Program-made: the position numbers and the translations under genes | NCBI GenBank assembly: GCA_046348995.1 | Contig: JAXMDB010000005.1 | Span: forward strand, 186,001-250,000 | Direction of reading: 5' to 3' | Source of the DNA: JANNSX01 sp046348995 | GTDB taxonomy: Bacteria > Pseudomonadota > Alphaproteobacteria > Rhizobiales > Hyphomicrobiaceae | Length of the DNA: 64,000 nt | The notes under the pieces: model-generated | Told to the model about the DNA's origin: nothing | The model's database searches: none | Seen by the model: only the letters and a program-made list of their open reading frames with translations | In this document: one piece after another, positions 1-9,263 of the stretch | Layout: each line of letters starts with the position of its first letter | How positions within the stretch are numbered: position 1 is the first letter of the stretch

Positions 1-1047
1 GCGCACGCCGTCGGCGCGGGTGACGATGGCAACCTGCGAGAGCTTGACGGCGATAGCATCCGCGCCCTCGCCCTCGACGAAAGCCGACACGGACACGTCG
101 ATGTCGCGGTCCGCGGCATGCGCGAAGGCGACGCTGACGACGCGGTGGCTCGATGCCGCGATCTCGAGCGTCTCCGGGGCTTCGGTCAATGGCCGTCCGT
201 CGAATGCTGTGGCGAGAGCCCAGGGATCGCAGAACTCTGCGGTGAAGGTTTCGTTGCGCGCTGCACGGGACTCCCGGACGATCTGCCGGAGTTGGCGATC
301 GAGACCTTGCAACTTGGCGCGATCGATCGTGCCGGCTGGGCCGTCGACCTCGCGTCCGAGCTCCTGCAACTGGGCGGTGGCGGTCACGTCGCCATCGAGA
401 CTTTGCCCGAGCTCGGCGATCGATCGCACGACACCCTCTTGCTCGAGCGCAAAGGCGCGCAGATCGGTTTCGGGAATGAGAGACGTCGCCGGGTGCGCAC
501 CGGCGCCAACCGGCTCTATGGTGATCTCGTCGGTGAAGAAGAAGCTGCCACGCATTTGAATCATCAGTCGCACATAGCGCCCGATCAGCTGCAAGGCCGG
601 CGAGCAGAACGAGCGCGCGAGGTACTCGCCCGGCCCCGCCTCCGCAAAGGGTGTCAGCCGTCCCGCCCAGCCAAAGCCCGAGGGCTCGGTCCCGACGAAG
701 ATGTCGACGCGTGTCGGAAAAGCAGCGCCGGCCTCGGATCGGCGTGACGTGTGCAGGCAGAGGCTGCCCAGCGGCTGTGCCTTGATGAGATCGATTTCGA
801 TCTCGATCGGCTTTGGCCCTGCGATCCACCCGACAGCCTCCTGCGACAGCCACATCGTACCCTCGACCTCGCGGCCGTCAGTCAGCTGTTGCGCATCGCC
901 GGAGTCGGCCGTGAGCGCGTAGAGCGGTGGCTCGGAGAACGTAACTGTTGCGCCGCCCGCGATGTTGTCAGCGCTGGCCACGATGCTGCCGGGCATCGTC
1001 AGCACCAGCAGCAAGGCAGATCGAGCCAAAATACGCATCGCCTTCAT
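1..1047 (-). CDS. Exported protein of unknown function, 3' end outside window
   Basis: An open frame of 349 codons runs leftward off the window edge without a stop. It starts at an ATG that overlaps the O-antigen ligase stop codon as ATGA, so it is translationally coupled and last of the visible polysaccharide genes. The N-terminus (MKAMRILARSALLLVLTM, then small residues and Ala-Ser-Ala) looks like a signal peptide, so the product is probably exported. Residues about 40-120 contain an LTDG...W motif and a following beta-rich stretch that resemble a galactose-binding (F5/8C-like) sandwich domain. About residues 180-240 are charged and helical. I do not recognise the family. A role in binding or modifying the exported polymer is inferred from position only. 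Confidence 0.6.
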   Translation of the reverse strand, partial: MKAMRILARSALLLVLTMPGSIVASADNIAGGATVTFSEPPLYALTADSGDAQQLTDGREVEGTMWLSQEAVGWIAGPKPIEIEIDLIKAQPLGSLCLHTSRRSEAGAAFPTRVDIFVGTEPSGFGWAGRLTPFAEAGPGEYLARSFCSPALQLIGRYVRLMIQMRGSFFFTDEITIEPVGAGAHPATSLIPETDLRAFALEQEGVVRSIAELGQSLDGDVTATAQLQELGREVDGPAGTIDRAKLQGLDRQLRQIVRESRAARNETFTAEFCDPWALATAFDGRPLTEAPETLEIAASSHRVVSVAFAHAADRDIDVSVSAFVEGEGADAIAVKLSQVAIVTRADGVR

Positions 1048-2408
1048 GCGTGGCGCAGGCTCTTGAAAACGCGGACGATCGACAGCGCGGGCCGCGGCGC
1101 CTCATCGGCGTGGATATGCGCTGCGCTCAGCGCCAACATGCCGTGCGAGATTCCGACCCACACCAACGCCGGGCTCATGTTGAACACGATGCCCGAGAAC
1201 AGGCCGACGGTCAGCCAGGCCGTGGGACCGATCAGCCAAAGCAGCTCGAAGTAGCCCTGACCGCGTGATGCCTGCAAGACGGCTTTGCGGAACGCGTTGA
1301 GCACGACGATGTTGAGCCATGTGAAGGCCAAGCCACCGAACAGTCCGAGCTCCGACAGCTGGTGGAGGATCGACATATGCGGAATGCCGTAGATGTTGAA
1401 CTGTGGCGACATCTCCGGCCCCACGCCGAACAGCGGGTTGTCCAGGAACACGTTCCATCCGATCACCATCGAGTCGAGCCGCTCGACGACGCTGCCGTCG
1501 ACGTGCCCTGCAGCGCTGGGGACGAACCGCTCGACGATCTCGGAATTGCCTGCTGTAAGACCCGACACGGTGACGATCGTGGCAATGACCGCCGCCGCGA
1601 GGGCGAGCCGGATCAGCGTTCGTCGTGACGCGACGCAATAGATGAGGATCGCAGACATGCCGATCACCACGATCATCCCGGCACGGGAGCCGGCGACGAC
1701 GAGATTGGCGAGACCAAGAACGAGCGTCGCCCAGATCAGTGCTTTCTGAGACCTGCTGGGCTCCAGTTTGACGAGCGCGACGATGAGCATGGGCAACAGC
1801 AGGGCGACGTAGCTCCCCATATGGGTGACGTTGCCGACGGTCGCGGTCTCGAACCCCGCGATGCGGTCGACTTGGTATCGCGACCACAGGATCGTGCTCA
1901 GGTTGGGAATGCCGAACTCGGCGTAGTAGGCGAGCGCACCGCGCACGAACATGATGAGGCCGCCGACACAAACGGCGAGGCTGAAGAGCCGCTGGTCCCT
2001 CCGTGACAAGCCTATTCCGATCATCGACAGGTAGACGAGAATGGGGAGCAGGCTTCGCTCGAGGAGCCCGGACATCGTGTCGGCGTTCGGCGTAATCGCG
2101 GTGCTTGCGAGGTTCGCCGCTCCAAACATGAGAAGAGCGTAGAAGATCGTCCGGCTCGGGCCGGTTTCGGCAGCTCGCAGAACCGCTGCAGGACCACGCG
2201 CGAAAATGACGAGCGGTGCGATGAGAACGACGTAGAAGCCGGAGCTGATGCGGTACGGCACGCCGTTCGAGGCCGTGAGCACGAACATGAGGACGGCGAG
2301 TGTCCAGACCAGCGCCGGCGGCAGAAGCGCAGGCACGATGCCCTCGTCGAGCGGTCGCTGGCTCCCTCCCGTCTGTCGGGCCGGCATCGCCTGTGCCCCA
2401 GCGGTCAT
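1044..2408 (-). CDS. O-antigen ligase / polymerase family membrane protein
   Basis: A 454-residue protein with about ten to twelve hydrophobic segments and a long periplasmic-type loop near residues 330-390, the layout of the WaaL/Wzy (O-antigen ligase) family. The start is the ATG at 2406-2408, which overlaps the upstream glycosyltransferase stop as ATGA. Family members either ligate a lipid-linked glycan to its acceptor or polymerise repeat units at the periplasmic face of the inner membrane. Sequence alone cannot separate the two. Its place in a locus with a Wzx-like flippase and an initiating transferase favours a Wzy-type polymerase, which is inference. Confidence 0.8.
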   Translation of the reverse strand: MTAGAQAMPARQTGGSQRPLDEGIVPALLPPALVWTLAVLMFVLTASNGVPYRISSGFYVVLIAPLVIFARGPAAVLRAAETGPSRTIFYALLMFGAANLASTAITPNADTMSGLLERSLLPILVYLSMIGIGLSRRDQRLFSLAVCVGGLIMFVRGALAYYAEFGIPNLSTILWSRYQVDRIAGFETATVGNVTHMGSYVALLLPMLIVALVKLEPSRSQKALIWATLVLGLANLVVAGSRAGMIVVIGMSAILIYCVASRRTLIRLALAAAVIATIVTVSGLTAGNSEIVERFVPSAAGHVDGSVVERLDSMVIGWNVFLDNPLFGVGPEMSPQFNIYGIPHMSILHQLSELGLFGGLAFTWLNIVVLNAFRKAVLQASRGQGYFELLWLIGPTAWLTVGLFSGIVFNMSPALVWVGISHGMLALSAAHIHADEAPRPALSIVRVFKSLRHA

Positions 2409-4090
2409 GACCGGATCAATCCGTTGGCCCGGGCGCCGTCGAGGATGGCCTCGACGTGGTGGCGCCATGTGTACTTCGCGAGCGCGAGCGCCCGGGCACT
2501 CCTGCCGAGCGTCTGCCGCCATTCGAGATCGCCGGCGAGGAAGCGCAGTCCATCGACGATATCGGCACTCGAGCCCGGCGTCGCGAGTAGGGCCGGCTGG
2601 CCTTCGCGGGGTCGGGCGCCCGGATCGAGGGCGCGAATGTGCGGCGAGCCGGCGAGAACCTCGCCGATTTGATCGAGGTCGGAGGCGATGATGGCTTTCC
2701 CCATCGCCATGTACTCGAAGAGCTTGGTTGGGGAGCCGAAGAACGGCGTTCCGTTGGAGTTGGGCACGTGCGGCGAGCAGAGAATGTCGGACGCGGCAAG
2801 ATAGGCCGGAGCCTCGTGCTGCGGAACGAGGCCGGTCAACGTGACATGCGGACCGAATTGATGCGGGCCAAGCGCGTTGCGGACATCCGCCATCTTGACG
2901 CCGTCGCCGACGAGCAAGAAGTGCAGCTTGCGGGCCTTGACCTCGTCCGGATGCGCGTCGAGCAGCGTGCGAGCGGCCTCGGCCAGCACGGGCGCGCCGT
3001 GCCATTGCCCGAAGGTGCCGATGAACGTCGCGACGATGGCGTCCTCGGGAATGCCGTGACGCTTGCGCAGATCGGCGCGGCTCGCGGCCGGGAAGCGGCC
3101 GGGATCGAAGGTCTCGGGATCGATGCAGTTGGGATAGGTGACGATGCGCTCCGGCGCCACGCCGCCACTGATCAACTCGTCGCGCAGCACATCCGAGACG
3201 GTTACGACGAGGTGCGCGTGGCGCAGGCACACGGCCTCGATGTCCTCCGCGAGAGACTGATAGCGCAGCGGCCGGTCCCAATTGCGCGCGACCCACGCCT
3301 CCGAGCCGTTGTATTCGAGAATGAGCGGCACGTTGAGCCGGCGCGATGCGGCGACGCCGGTAAAGTTCGCAATCGACATCCGCTGATAGATGAGCGCCGA
3401 CGACGTCTCGCCGATATGCTTGTCCACCTGGGCGACGGCATCGAAGTGGAAGCGGTAGTAATTGGCTTCCCACGGCATCCCGAAATGCGCCGGCGCGGTC
3501 AGAGGTTTGTAGCGCGCTGCCGGTTTCACGAGCAGACGACCGCCGACGGAGAGATAGTCGACGTCGTAGTCGAGATCGAGGAAGCCGTTGACCACGCCGG
3601 AGATATGGCCGACCGAGCCCCCGGCTTTGACGCCGAACCAGAGGTTCGCATTGAGGAACAGGATTTCGGGCTTGCCCGTCCCGCTCGCCGCCGAGCGCGG
3701 GGTGTTGAGAAGCGCCGTCGCCTCCTTGCGGGCACGGCGGACAGCGAGGTTGGCGGCAACGGTCGCTTGACCGAGGCGGGCCAGAGACGGTGGCACGCCG
3801 AGGCGTGTGAACGGCTGCTGTCGCATCTCTCCGTCGAGCACGAGGTAGGACTCGGCCGGCACGACCGCCGCGACCAGCTTGAGCACGGGAAGCAGCGCCG
3901 CACTGCTTTCGTCCTCGAGCGGGATGAAGAGCCGCTTGACGCGCAGCGACCGAAGCTTGCGCAGCATGGTGGCGGGCGGCAGGGTCCTCAGCTCGCTCAG
4001 GCTCAGGCGGATGGACGCCGGATCGACAAGGGTGGTCAAGCGCTCTTGAAAGCCCGCCGACAGAGGATAGGTGGCGAGAATGGCATCCAT
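2405..4090 (-). CDS. Glycosyltransferase family 4-type protein
   Basis: A 561-residue cytosolic glycosyltransferase with a GT-B arrangement. An N-terminal region of about 170 residues precedes the donor/acceptor domains. The C-terminal half carries typical GT4 signatures: FIGTFGQWHGAPVLAEA near residue 345, a FLLVGDG strand, and the acidic segment PTKLFEYMAMGKAIIASD near 450, which is the EX7E-like nucleotide-sugar contact. I placed the start at the ATG (MDAILATYPL) whose A is shared with the last base of the flippase stop (TGATG). A longer frame extends into the flippase gene but is not needed. It should add one sugar to the lipid-linked repeat unit; the sugar cannot be predicted. Confidence 0.85.
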   Translation of the reverse strand: MDAILATYPLSAGFQERLTTLVDPASIRLSLSELRTLPPATMLRKLRSLRVKRLFIPLEDESSAALLPVLKLVAAVVPAESYLVLDGEMRQQPFTRLGVPPSLARLGQATVAANLAVRRARKEATALLNTPRSAASGTGKPEILFLNANLWFGVKAGGSVGHISGVVNGFLDLDYDVDYLSVGGRLLVKPAARYKPLTAPAHFGMPWEANYYRFHFDAVAQVDKHIGETSSALIYQRMSIANFTGVAASRRLNVPLILEYNGSEAWVARNWDRPLRYQSLAEDIEAVCLRHAHLVVTVSDVLRDELISGGVAPERIVTYPNCIDPETFDPGRFPAASRADLRKRHGIPEDAIVATFIGTFGQWHGAPVLAEAARTLLDAHPDEVKARKLHFLLVGDGVKMADVRNALGPHQFGPHVTLTGLVPQHEAPAYLAASDILCSPHVPNSNGTPFFGSPTKLFEYMAMGKAIIASDLDQIGEVLAGSPHIRALDPGARPREGQPALLATPGSSADIVDGLRFLAGDLEWRQTLGRSARALALAKYTWRHHVEAILDGARANGLIRS

Positions 4091-5400
4091 CACTGTACCG
4101 CTCGAGCTGACGTCCGATGCTGCGCCAGCGCCAGGAGCGCGATGGCCGCGGCCAGGAGGACATAGGTTATGGAGAGGGCCGCCGCCGCACCGGCCGCGCC
4201 CCACACTGGAATGAGCATGCCCGCGAGGATGCCGAGCACCGGCAGACTGATCATCCAGACGAGAAGGTTGGAGAAGGGAATACGCGCTGCGGCCAGGTAC
4301 TGGGAGACGATGTTGAGCACGCTGAAGGCGACGAGCCCCGGCATCATCCAGCGCACGACCTCGATCGCGTCCTTGAAGCCCGGCCCGAACATGAGCGGAA
4401 TGAGCCAGGGCGAGATCGCGACGAAAGCGACCGCCACGAGCGTCATGAGAGCGCCCATAGCGAGAGCGACCTGCATTGTCCTGCCCAGTCTATCGGCCGC
4501 CTCGCTTCGCACGAGGTCGGGGAACAGCAGCATGGCCGTGGTCGCGGGTAGTACCAGCAGTGTGTCGAAGAACTGCACCGCGATCGAGTATTGGCCGACT
4601 GCGGTGGCACCACTCGTGTGATCGAGGATCATGACGTTCAAGCGTGACACCGCGAACTGCAGGAGCGTGGCGAGATAGACCCGTGAGGCAAAGCCCATCT
4701 CGCGTCCGAGCAGCTCCCGGTCGAAGCGCCAGGTCACCGGTCCGCGGCGCGCGATCATCCACATCAGCATCGCCGATGCCGCGAGCGACGCCCCGGCAGA
4801 GACCCACAGCATCGCCGAGACGGTGCCATAGGTCAGGCCGACCACGATGATGGCGATCAGCTGCAGGCCCGTATTGACCAACATGAACACATTGTAGGCT
4901 TTCGCCCGGCCCGCGCCGATGAGAATGCTGGATGCGAGCAGGCCGTAGATCAGGCACGGCACGAGCACGATCAGCACGACAGCGAGCGCCGCCCGGTCGG
5001 GCCGGCCGGTCGCCATCTGGAAGGCGACGGTGACGATGGTCGCGATGCCACCGAGCGTGAGAGCGATCCAGAAGCTGTTCGCCGCCAACGCGCCGGCTGA
5101 ATTCCGGTTCTGAGCGGCGACATAGGTGTTGCTCGAGGCGAGGCCCAGATTGCCGATCTGGGTCGCCAGTTGTGCGAGCGTGACGATGTAGAAGTACGAG
5201 CCTCGGCCTTCGGGGCCGAGGACCTTCGCCGTGATGATGCTCGAGGCAATGCCACAGACGATGACGAAGCCGCGGGCGCCGAGCATCGGCAGCACGTTGC
5301 GGATCATGCCGCGATGGACCACGAGCTCCTTGCGCAGGCGCGCAGCGATCCCCGTCGCCTGGGCCGTTGGCCCCTCGTCGATTGTACGCGGCTCGATCAT
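4090..5400 (-). CDS. Wzx-like polysaccharide flippase (MATE/MOP superfamily)
   Basis: A 436-residue polytopic inner-membrane protein with about twelve hydrophobic segments and few charged residues outside loops, matching the polysaccharide-export branch of the MOP superfamily. Such proteins flip undecaprenyl-diphosphate-linked oligosaccharides to the periplasm. Its start ATG overlaps the stop of the upstream heparinase-like gene (ATGA, 5397-5400), and its stop shares one base with the next start, so the three genes are clearly co-transcribed and coupled. Together with the ligase/polymerase-like neighbour and the initiating sugar transferase further upstream it points to a Wzx/Wzy-type assembly route. 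Confidence 0.85.
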   Translation of the reverse strand: MIEPRTIDEGPTAQATGIAARLRKELVVHRGMIRNVLPMLGARGFVIVCGIASSIITAKVLGPEGRGSYFYIVTLAQLATQIGNLGLASSNTYVAAQNRNSAGALAANSFWIALTLGGIATIVTVAFQMATGRPDRAALAVVLIVLVPCLIYGLLASSILIGAGRAKAYNVFMLVNTGLQLIAIIVVGLTYGTVSAMLWVSAGASLAASAMLMWMIARRGPVTWRFDRELLGREMGFASRVYLATLLQFAVSRLNVMILDHTSGATAVGQYSIAVQFFDTLLVLPATTAMLLFPDLVRSEAADRLGRTMQVALAMGALMTLVAVAFVAISPWLIPLMFGPGFKDAIEVVRWMMPGLVAFSVLNIVSQYLAAARIPFSNLLVWMISLPVLGILAGMLIPVWGAAGAAAALSITYVLLAAAIALLALAQHRTSARAVQ

Positions 5401-7412
5401 GCAGGCTCGATCGTGACGGTCAACGGGCGCAGCACGTCAGCGCGCCGGAAAACCAGTCGCTCGGACGGCACGACGACGCCGTAGCTCGGCGAGACGCGCG
5501 CAGGCTCGATGCTCGCCTGCCAATCGGATGCGTCGGACCAGGTCACGACGAAGGCCCGGTTGCCCGCCGTCAGCCGTACGCGGGTCGCCTCGAGCGCAGC
5601 CGTGACACCTGGCGAGAGATGCAACGGCATCTCGATCGTGTGCACTCCGGCGCCACTGAAGTCGTCGTGGATCGTCAAACGATGGCGTTCGTGGTCGAGC
5701 TCGAACGTCCGGCTAACGCGCACTGGCGAGGACAGCCGCTCGTAGCCGGAATGGCCAGCGACGAGGCGACTGTGCGTCTCGGTGAACGACACCTCGTCGA
5801 CCCGATGGCGGGCGTCATTGCGCAGAGTCCAAAGGTCTCGCGGCCCGAAGAAGCGGTTGATCTCCTCGCCGTCGATCCGTGGCGTGTTGTGGTAGGCGGT
5901 GGATCGGAAGGCGTTACGCGACTTGAAATCGGCCGTATAGAGATAGGCTCCGCAATCGGTGACGAGGTGTGCTCCGTCGAGGACGGCTTCGAAAGAGAGA
6001 AGATCGTTGTGGCCATGGCCGCCGCGGCCAGCGAGGCCGACGGGTCCGCAATCGACGAAGACGTGATCGCGATCGCTGCGCAGGACGTAGAATCCCCCCT
6101 CGGTGAAGGCCGACGAGCACTGGACGCCGGCAGGGGGCCGATCGCGATCGGGGAGGGAGCTCGCGGCGTCCGCGCCGAGCAGCCAGAAGAGCTCCGATCG
6201 CGGGCCTGAGAACTGCTCAAGCAACTCGGGAGCATCGAAGGCGCAGCCGACGATCCCGACGAGGTAGCGATGGTCGTTGATGGGTTGGGCGCGGAACGGC
6301 AGCGTCCGCGCATCGTCGGCGTCGCCCCAGTAGGGCACGCTGCCGTCGGCCCGGGAATAGGCGGCGGTGAAGGACGCCATCGCGCAGAGCCGGTCGCGAT
6401 AAGCGCGCGGCACCTCGAGGCCGAGCCGCAACCGATAGAGCGCTGGCAGGAGAAATAGCTCCTGCACCAGGCGGTGATAGGGCACGGACGCTTCGAAATC
6501 GACGCCGTCGGCGAAGACTTGCCTCGGCAGCTCCTCGCCGAGAATGCGCCAGCCGAGGTCCGTCCACCGTGCGGGCTCGCCCTCGCCGCCGAAGAACATG
6601 CCGGCGAAGACCAAGCCTGCGGCATCTGCCGTATAGTGATTGCCGTTGACGTCCGACTTCTCGAGATGCCTCGCCGTGAAGTCACCGTGCAGATAGAGCG
6701 ACTGGAGAAATCGTGCACGGAACGCACGATCGGACCAGGCTGCGCTCGCCTTGAAGACGTGGAAGAGCCAGCTCCATGTGATGAGGCGGAGCGCGACATC
6801 CATCGTGCACGCCCAGTTGATGGAGTTGGCGTAGGGGTTCTCCGCGATCCAATCGTCGATGACGTCGCGGACGGCTGCCGCATAGCGATCCTCGCCGGAT
6901 AGCGCGTAAGCCTGTCCGGCCGGGACGAGCCATTGCATGCGCGACAGCTCCCAAGGCACCTTCACATCGCTCGGCTGATCGAGATTGTTGTACTCGATCG
7001 CCTTGCAATAGGCGGCTGGCCAGCGGTGCCCCGTTTTGAAATCGCGGTGCCAATCGATGTGCTCGCCGAGTTGCACGGGGCCGGAGCCCAAGAGATCGAC
7101 CTCGTGTGCGAGCGCGCGCTCGGCCGCGGCGAAGATCGCTGCGCTGTCACCAGGGCAAATCCGGTCGAGGTCGGCACGTGTGATGCGGCTTGCGGTAAGA
7201 GAAGGGCGCAGCCCGACGGCGTCCCACCAAGCGTCCACATCGGCGTGACCTTCGCGGCGCGCGAGCGCCAACGGCGTCGCCCGGGCGATGCGCAACGGCG
7301 ACAGTTGCCGCTCGGCCTGGCTGCGCGCCTCCCGGATGATCCGCTCGGCGATATAGCGCGGCGGCTTGCGCAGTCCGCGGCGCAGCCTGGAGAGATATGC
7401 GTGAACCACCAT
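5397..7412 (-). CDS. Heparinase II/III family protein
   Basis: A 671-residue protein with the two-part layout of heparinase II/III-like polysaccharide lyases: an alpha-helical toroid (about residues 60-400) rich in Trp/His (for example WACTMDVALRLITW and VNGNHYTAD), then a beta-sandwich. The family signature spans about residues 500-540: GHNDLLSFE, DCGAYLYT, then RSTAYHNTPRIDG. Related proteins cleave uronic-acid-containing glycans by beta-elimination. No obvious signal peptide is visible at the chosen start (MVVHAYLSRL), which lies 7 bases after the methyltransferase stop. A longer frame upstream runs inside that gene and was rejected. Its presence in a polysaccharide locus suggests editing of a uronate-containing polymer. 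Confidence 0.85.
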   Translation of the reverse strand: MVVHAYLSRLRRGLRKPPRYIAERIIREARSQAERQLSPLRIARATPLALARREGHADVDAWWDAVGLRPSLTASRITRADLDRICPGDSAAIFAAAERALAHEVDLLGSGPVQLGEHIDWHRDFKTGHRWPAAYCKAIEYNNLDQPSDVKVPWELSRMQWLVPAGQAYALSGEDRYAAAVRDVIDDWIAENPYANSINWACTMDVALRLITWSWLFHVFKASAAWSDRAFRARFLQSLYLHGDFTARHLEKSDVNGNHYTADAAGLVFAGMFFGGEGEPARWTDLGWRILGEELPRQVFADGVDFEASVPYHRLVQELFLLPALYRLRLGLEVPRAYRDRLCAMASFTAAYSRADGSVPYWGDADDARTLPFRAQPINDHRYLVGIVGCAFDAPELLEQFSGPRSELFWLLGADAASSLPDRDRPPAGVQCSSAFTEGGFYVLRSDRDHVFVDCGPVGLAGRGGHGHNDLLSFEAVLDGAHLVTDCGAYLYTADFKSRNAFRSTAYHNTPRIDGEEINRFFGPRDLWTLRNDARHRVDEVSFTETHSRLVAGHSGYERLSSPVRVSRTFELDHERHRLTIHDDFSGAGVHTIEMPLHLSPGVTAALEATRVRLTAGNRAFVVTWSDASDWQASIEPARVSPSYGVVVPSERLVFRRADVLRPLTVTIEPA

Positions 7413-7419
7413 CGTCCTG

Positions 7420-8292
7420 CTATTGGTCCAGCCTGCCCGCCGGGGCTGGCAGCTTCTGTCCATCGATGAGAAGAAACAGCCCATTGCCCTTGGCGAGCCG
7501 GCGAAGCAGCCATCTCGGCCACACATGCCGGGCGAGCGAGAGGAGGGCACCCTGATGGCGTTGCCCAGCCCCACTCGTCAAAAGGTCGCCATGGGTGAGC
7601 ACGACCTCCGTACGCGACCGAGCATCCGCAAACAGCTCGCTCGCTTGGGTGCGCGTGTAGGCCTTGGTGCCGGGGCTCTCGAGATATTTTGCGTAGATTT
7701 CCGTCATGGATGTCGAAGGGCGGCCCTTGAGTAGGGCGTATCGCACCCAAAGCATCAGGCCGACGAGGCTCCACGTGTGATAGATCATGACCTTGAAGGT
7801 GCCACCGGGTTTCAAGACCCTCAAAATCTCGCTCGCAGCCTTTCTCGTGTCCGGCGAATGGTGGATGACGCCCCACGAATACACCATATCGAAGGTGCCA
7901 TCCGGAAATGGCAACGCTTCGGCATCGCCGACCGAAAGCTCGGAGCTCAGACCGAGCAGGGCGAGCCGGTGCCTCGTATGCTCGATGGCTCGCGCCGTCA
8001 GATCGATCCCGCTGAGCTTTGCTCCATGCCGTACGAGCCACTCATGGTCGCTGCCGAGGCCGACGCCGACCTCGAGCACCTTCTTTCCGCGCCAGCGCTC
8101 CGCATCGATGAAACGCAGAATGTACGGCTCCAACTCATACCGGATGTCGCATTGGGCCTTGTAGTCCTCGGATTGGTTTCCGCGCAGGTAGAGGTCCTCC
8201 CCGCACGAGGCACGCTCCCAGAATTCGGCAACGCGCTGCTTGCGCTCATCCGGCGGTGGTGTGCGTGCGGGGTCGGGAGTCTGGAGTGTCAT
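7420..8292 (-). CDS. Class I SAM-dependent methyltransferase
   Basis: A 290-residue protein with a complete Rossmann methyltransferase core: motif I VLEVGVGLGSDHEWL near residue 72, acidic motif II (GIDLTARAIE), motif post-I with VGDAEALPFPDGTFDMV, and a LKPGGTF strand-loop. The C-terminal 90 residues are basic and may be membrane-proximal. The start overlaps the stop of the upstream second methyltransferase by 4 bases (8289-8292). In this setting methylation of a sugar or glycan end is the likely job, but the acceptor is unknown. Confidence 0.85.
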   Translation of the reverse strand: MTLQTPDPARTPPPDERKQRVAEFWERASCGEDLYLRGNQSEDYKAQCDIRYELEPYILRFIDAERWRGKKVLEVGVGLGSDHEWLVRHGAKLSGIDLTARAIEHTRHRLALLGLSSELSVGDAEALPFPDGTFDMVYSWGVIHHSPDTRKAASEILRVLKPGGTFKVMIYHTWSLVGLMLWVRYALLKGRPSTSMTEIYAKYLESPGTKAYTRTQASELFADARSRTEVVLTHGDLLTSGAGQRHQGALLSLARHVWPRWLLRRLAKGNGLFLLIDGQKLPAPAGRLDQ

Positions 8293-9233
8293 TGGCGTGG
8301 GTCCGAAGCGTCAGGCGGCTTACGCAGAATGCAGACGAAATTGAAGCTCAGGGCCTCTCGCAGCAGAGGGTGAAGCCGCATGGCGCCGTCGTTCAGCGCG
8401 TTGAGGACGCGGGAGCGAGGCAGATACCGGTAGGCGATGCTCGGGTACCGGGTATGGACGACCTCGAAACCGTGGCGTTGCGCGAGCTTCATGAATGCGT
8501 CCGAGCCGAGGCCGTTGAGCGTGGGCAGAACCTCGAAACGGCCGTCGAAGCCGCATTTGGGATCGGGCTGGCGCGCCGTCCCGAAGCCATTGCCCTCGGC
8601 GGTGATCAGACGGTTGACGGCGGCGACGAGGGTGCGAGGGCTGAAGAGCCAGTGGATGAACGGCAGGCGCGTGACATAGCCCAGGTGATGCGCAAGCGCG
8701 CCCCAGTAGGGAGTGAAGACGATGTAGGCGATGCCGCCTGGTTTCAGAGTGCGATGCATCTCGGCGATGGTCGCTTCGGGATCGGTGACGTGCTCGATCA
8801 CATCGTGACTGAGAATGACGTCGAGCTCGCAGTCGGCGAGGGGGATCTGTCTCTCGTCGCACACGTGGAACTCGCAGCTCTCCGCGCCCACGGCCGCCGC
8901 GTAGCGACGCGACTTCTCGACCATGTTGGCGAAGGGCTCGATGCCGATCATGCGCTTGGGGTTGAGCGCGCGCGCCATCGCCACCGTCTTGCCGCCGTAG
9001 CCGCTGCCGAGATCGAGCGCGACTCTGCCGTCGAGCGAGGGGAGTTGCTCACCGAGAAATCCCAGAAACTCTTCACAATTGCGGGCTTCGAGCTCGGCTT
9101 GAGAAAACGCTGCCTGCGGCGCGCCTTTCGCTGGTGCGTTGGCGAACAGGTTGTGGTTGCCGCGGAACGGCGTTTGCTGCACGGCGCGCAGAAGCCAGTA
9201 GGCCATGGTCTCGCTCACGGCTGGCATGCGCAT
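8289..9233 (-). CDS. Class I SAM-dependent methyltransferase
   Basis: A 314-residue methyltransferase of the Methyltransf_11 type. Motif I is VALDLGSGYGGKTVAMA near residue 70, followed by IGIEPFANMVE, and then SHDVIEHVTDPEATIAEMHRTLKPGG, a very typical stretch of the family. The N-terminal 60 residues hold no clear domain. It is translated just before, and coupled to, the second methyltransferase (ATGA overlap at 8289-8292). The pair differ strongly in sequence, so they are not a recent duplication and may act at two sites on the glycan. Confidence 0.85.
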   Translation of the reverse strand: MRMPAVSETMAYWLLRAVQQTPFRGNHNLFANAPAKGAPQAAFSQAELEARNCEEFLGFLGEQLPSLDGRVALDLGSGYGGKTVAMARALNPKRMIGIEPFANMVEKSRRYAAAVGAESCEFHVCDERQIPLADCELDVILSHDVIEHVTDPEATIAEMHRTLKPGGIAYIVFTPYWGALAHHLGYVTRLPFIHWLFSPRTLVAAVNRLITAEGNGFGTARQPDPKCGFDGRFEVLPTLNGLGSDAFMKLAQRHGFEVVHTRYPSIAYRYLPRSRVLNALNDGAMRLHPLLREALSFNFVCILRKPPDASDPRQ

Positions 9234-9263
9234 GTTCTCGACGTTGCAATGCGGACTGTCATC

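Noticed and set aside
2639..4165. Rightward frame of 508 codons antisense to the glycosyltransferase gene
   Set aside because: Composition is that of a shadow frame, and the opposite strand encodes a clear GT4 protein.
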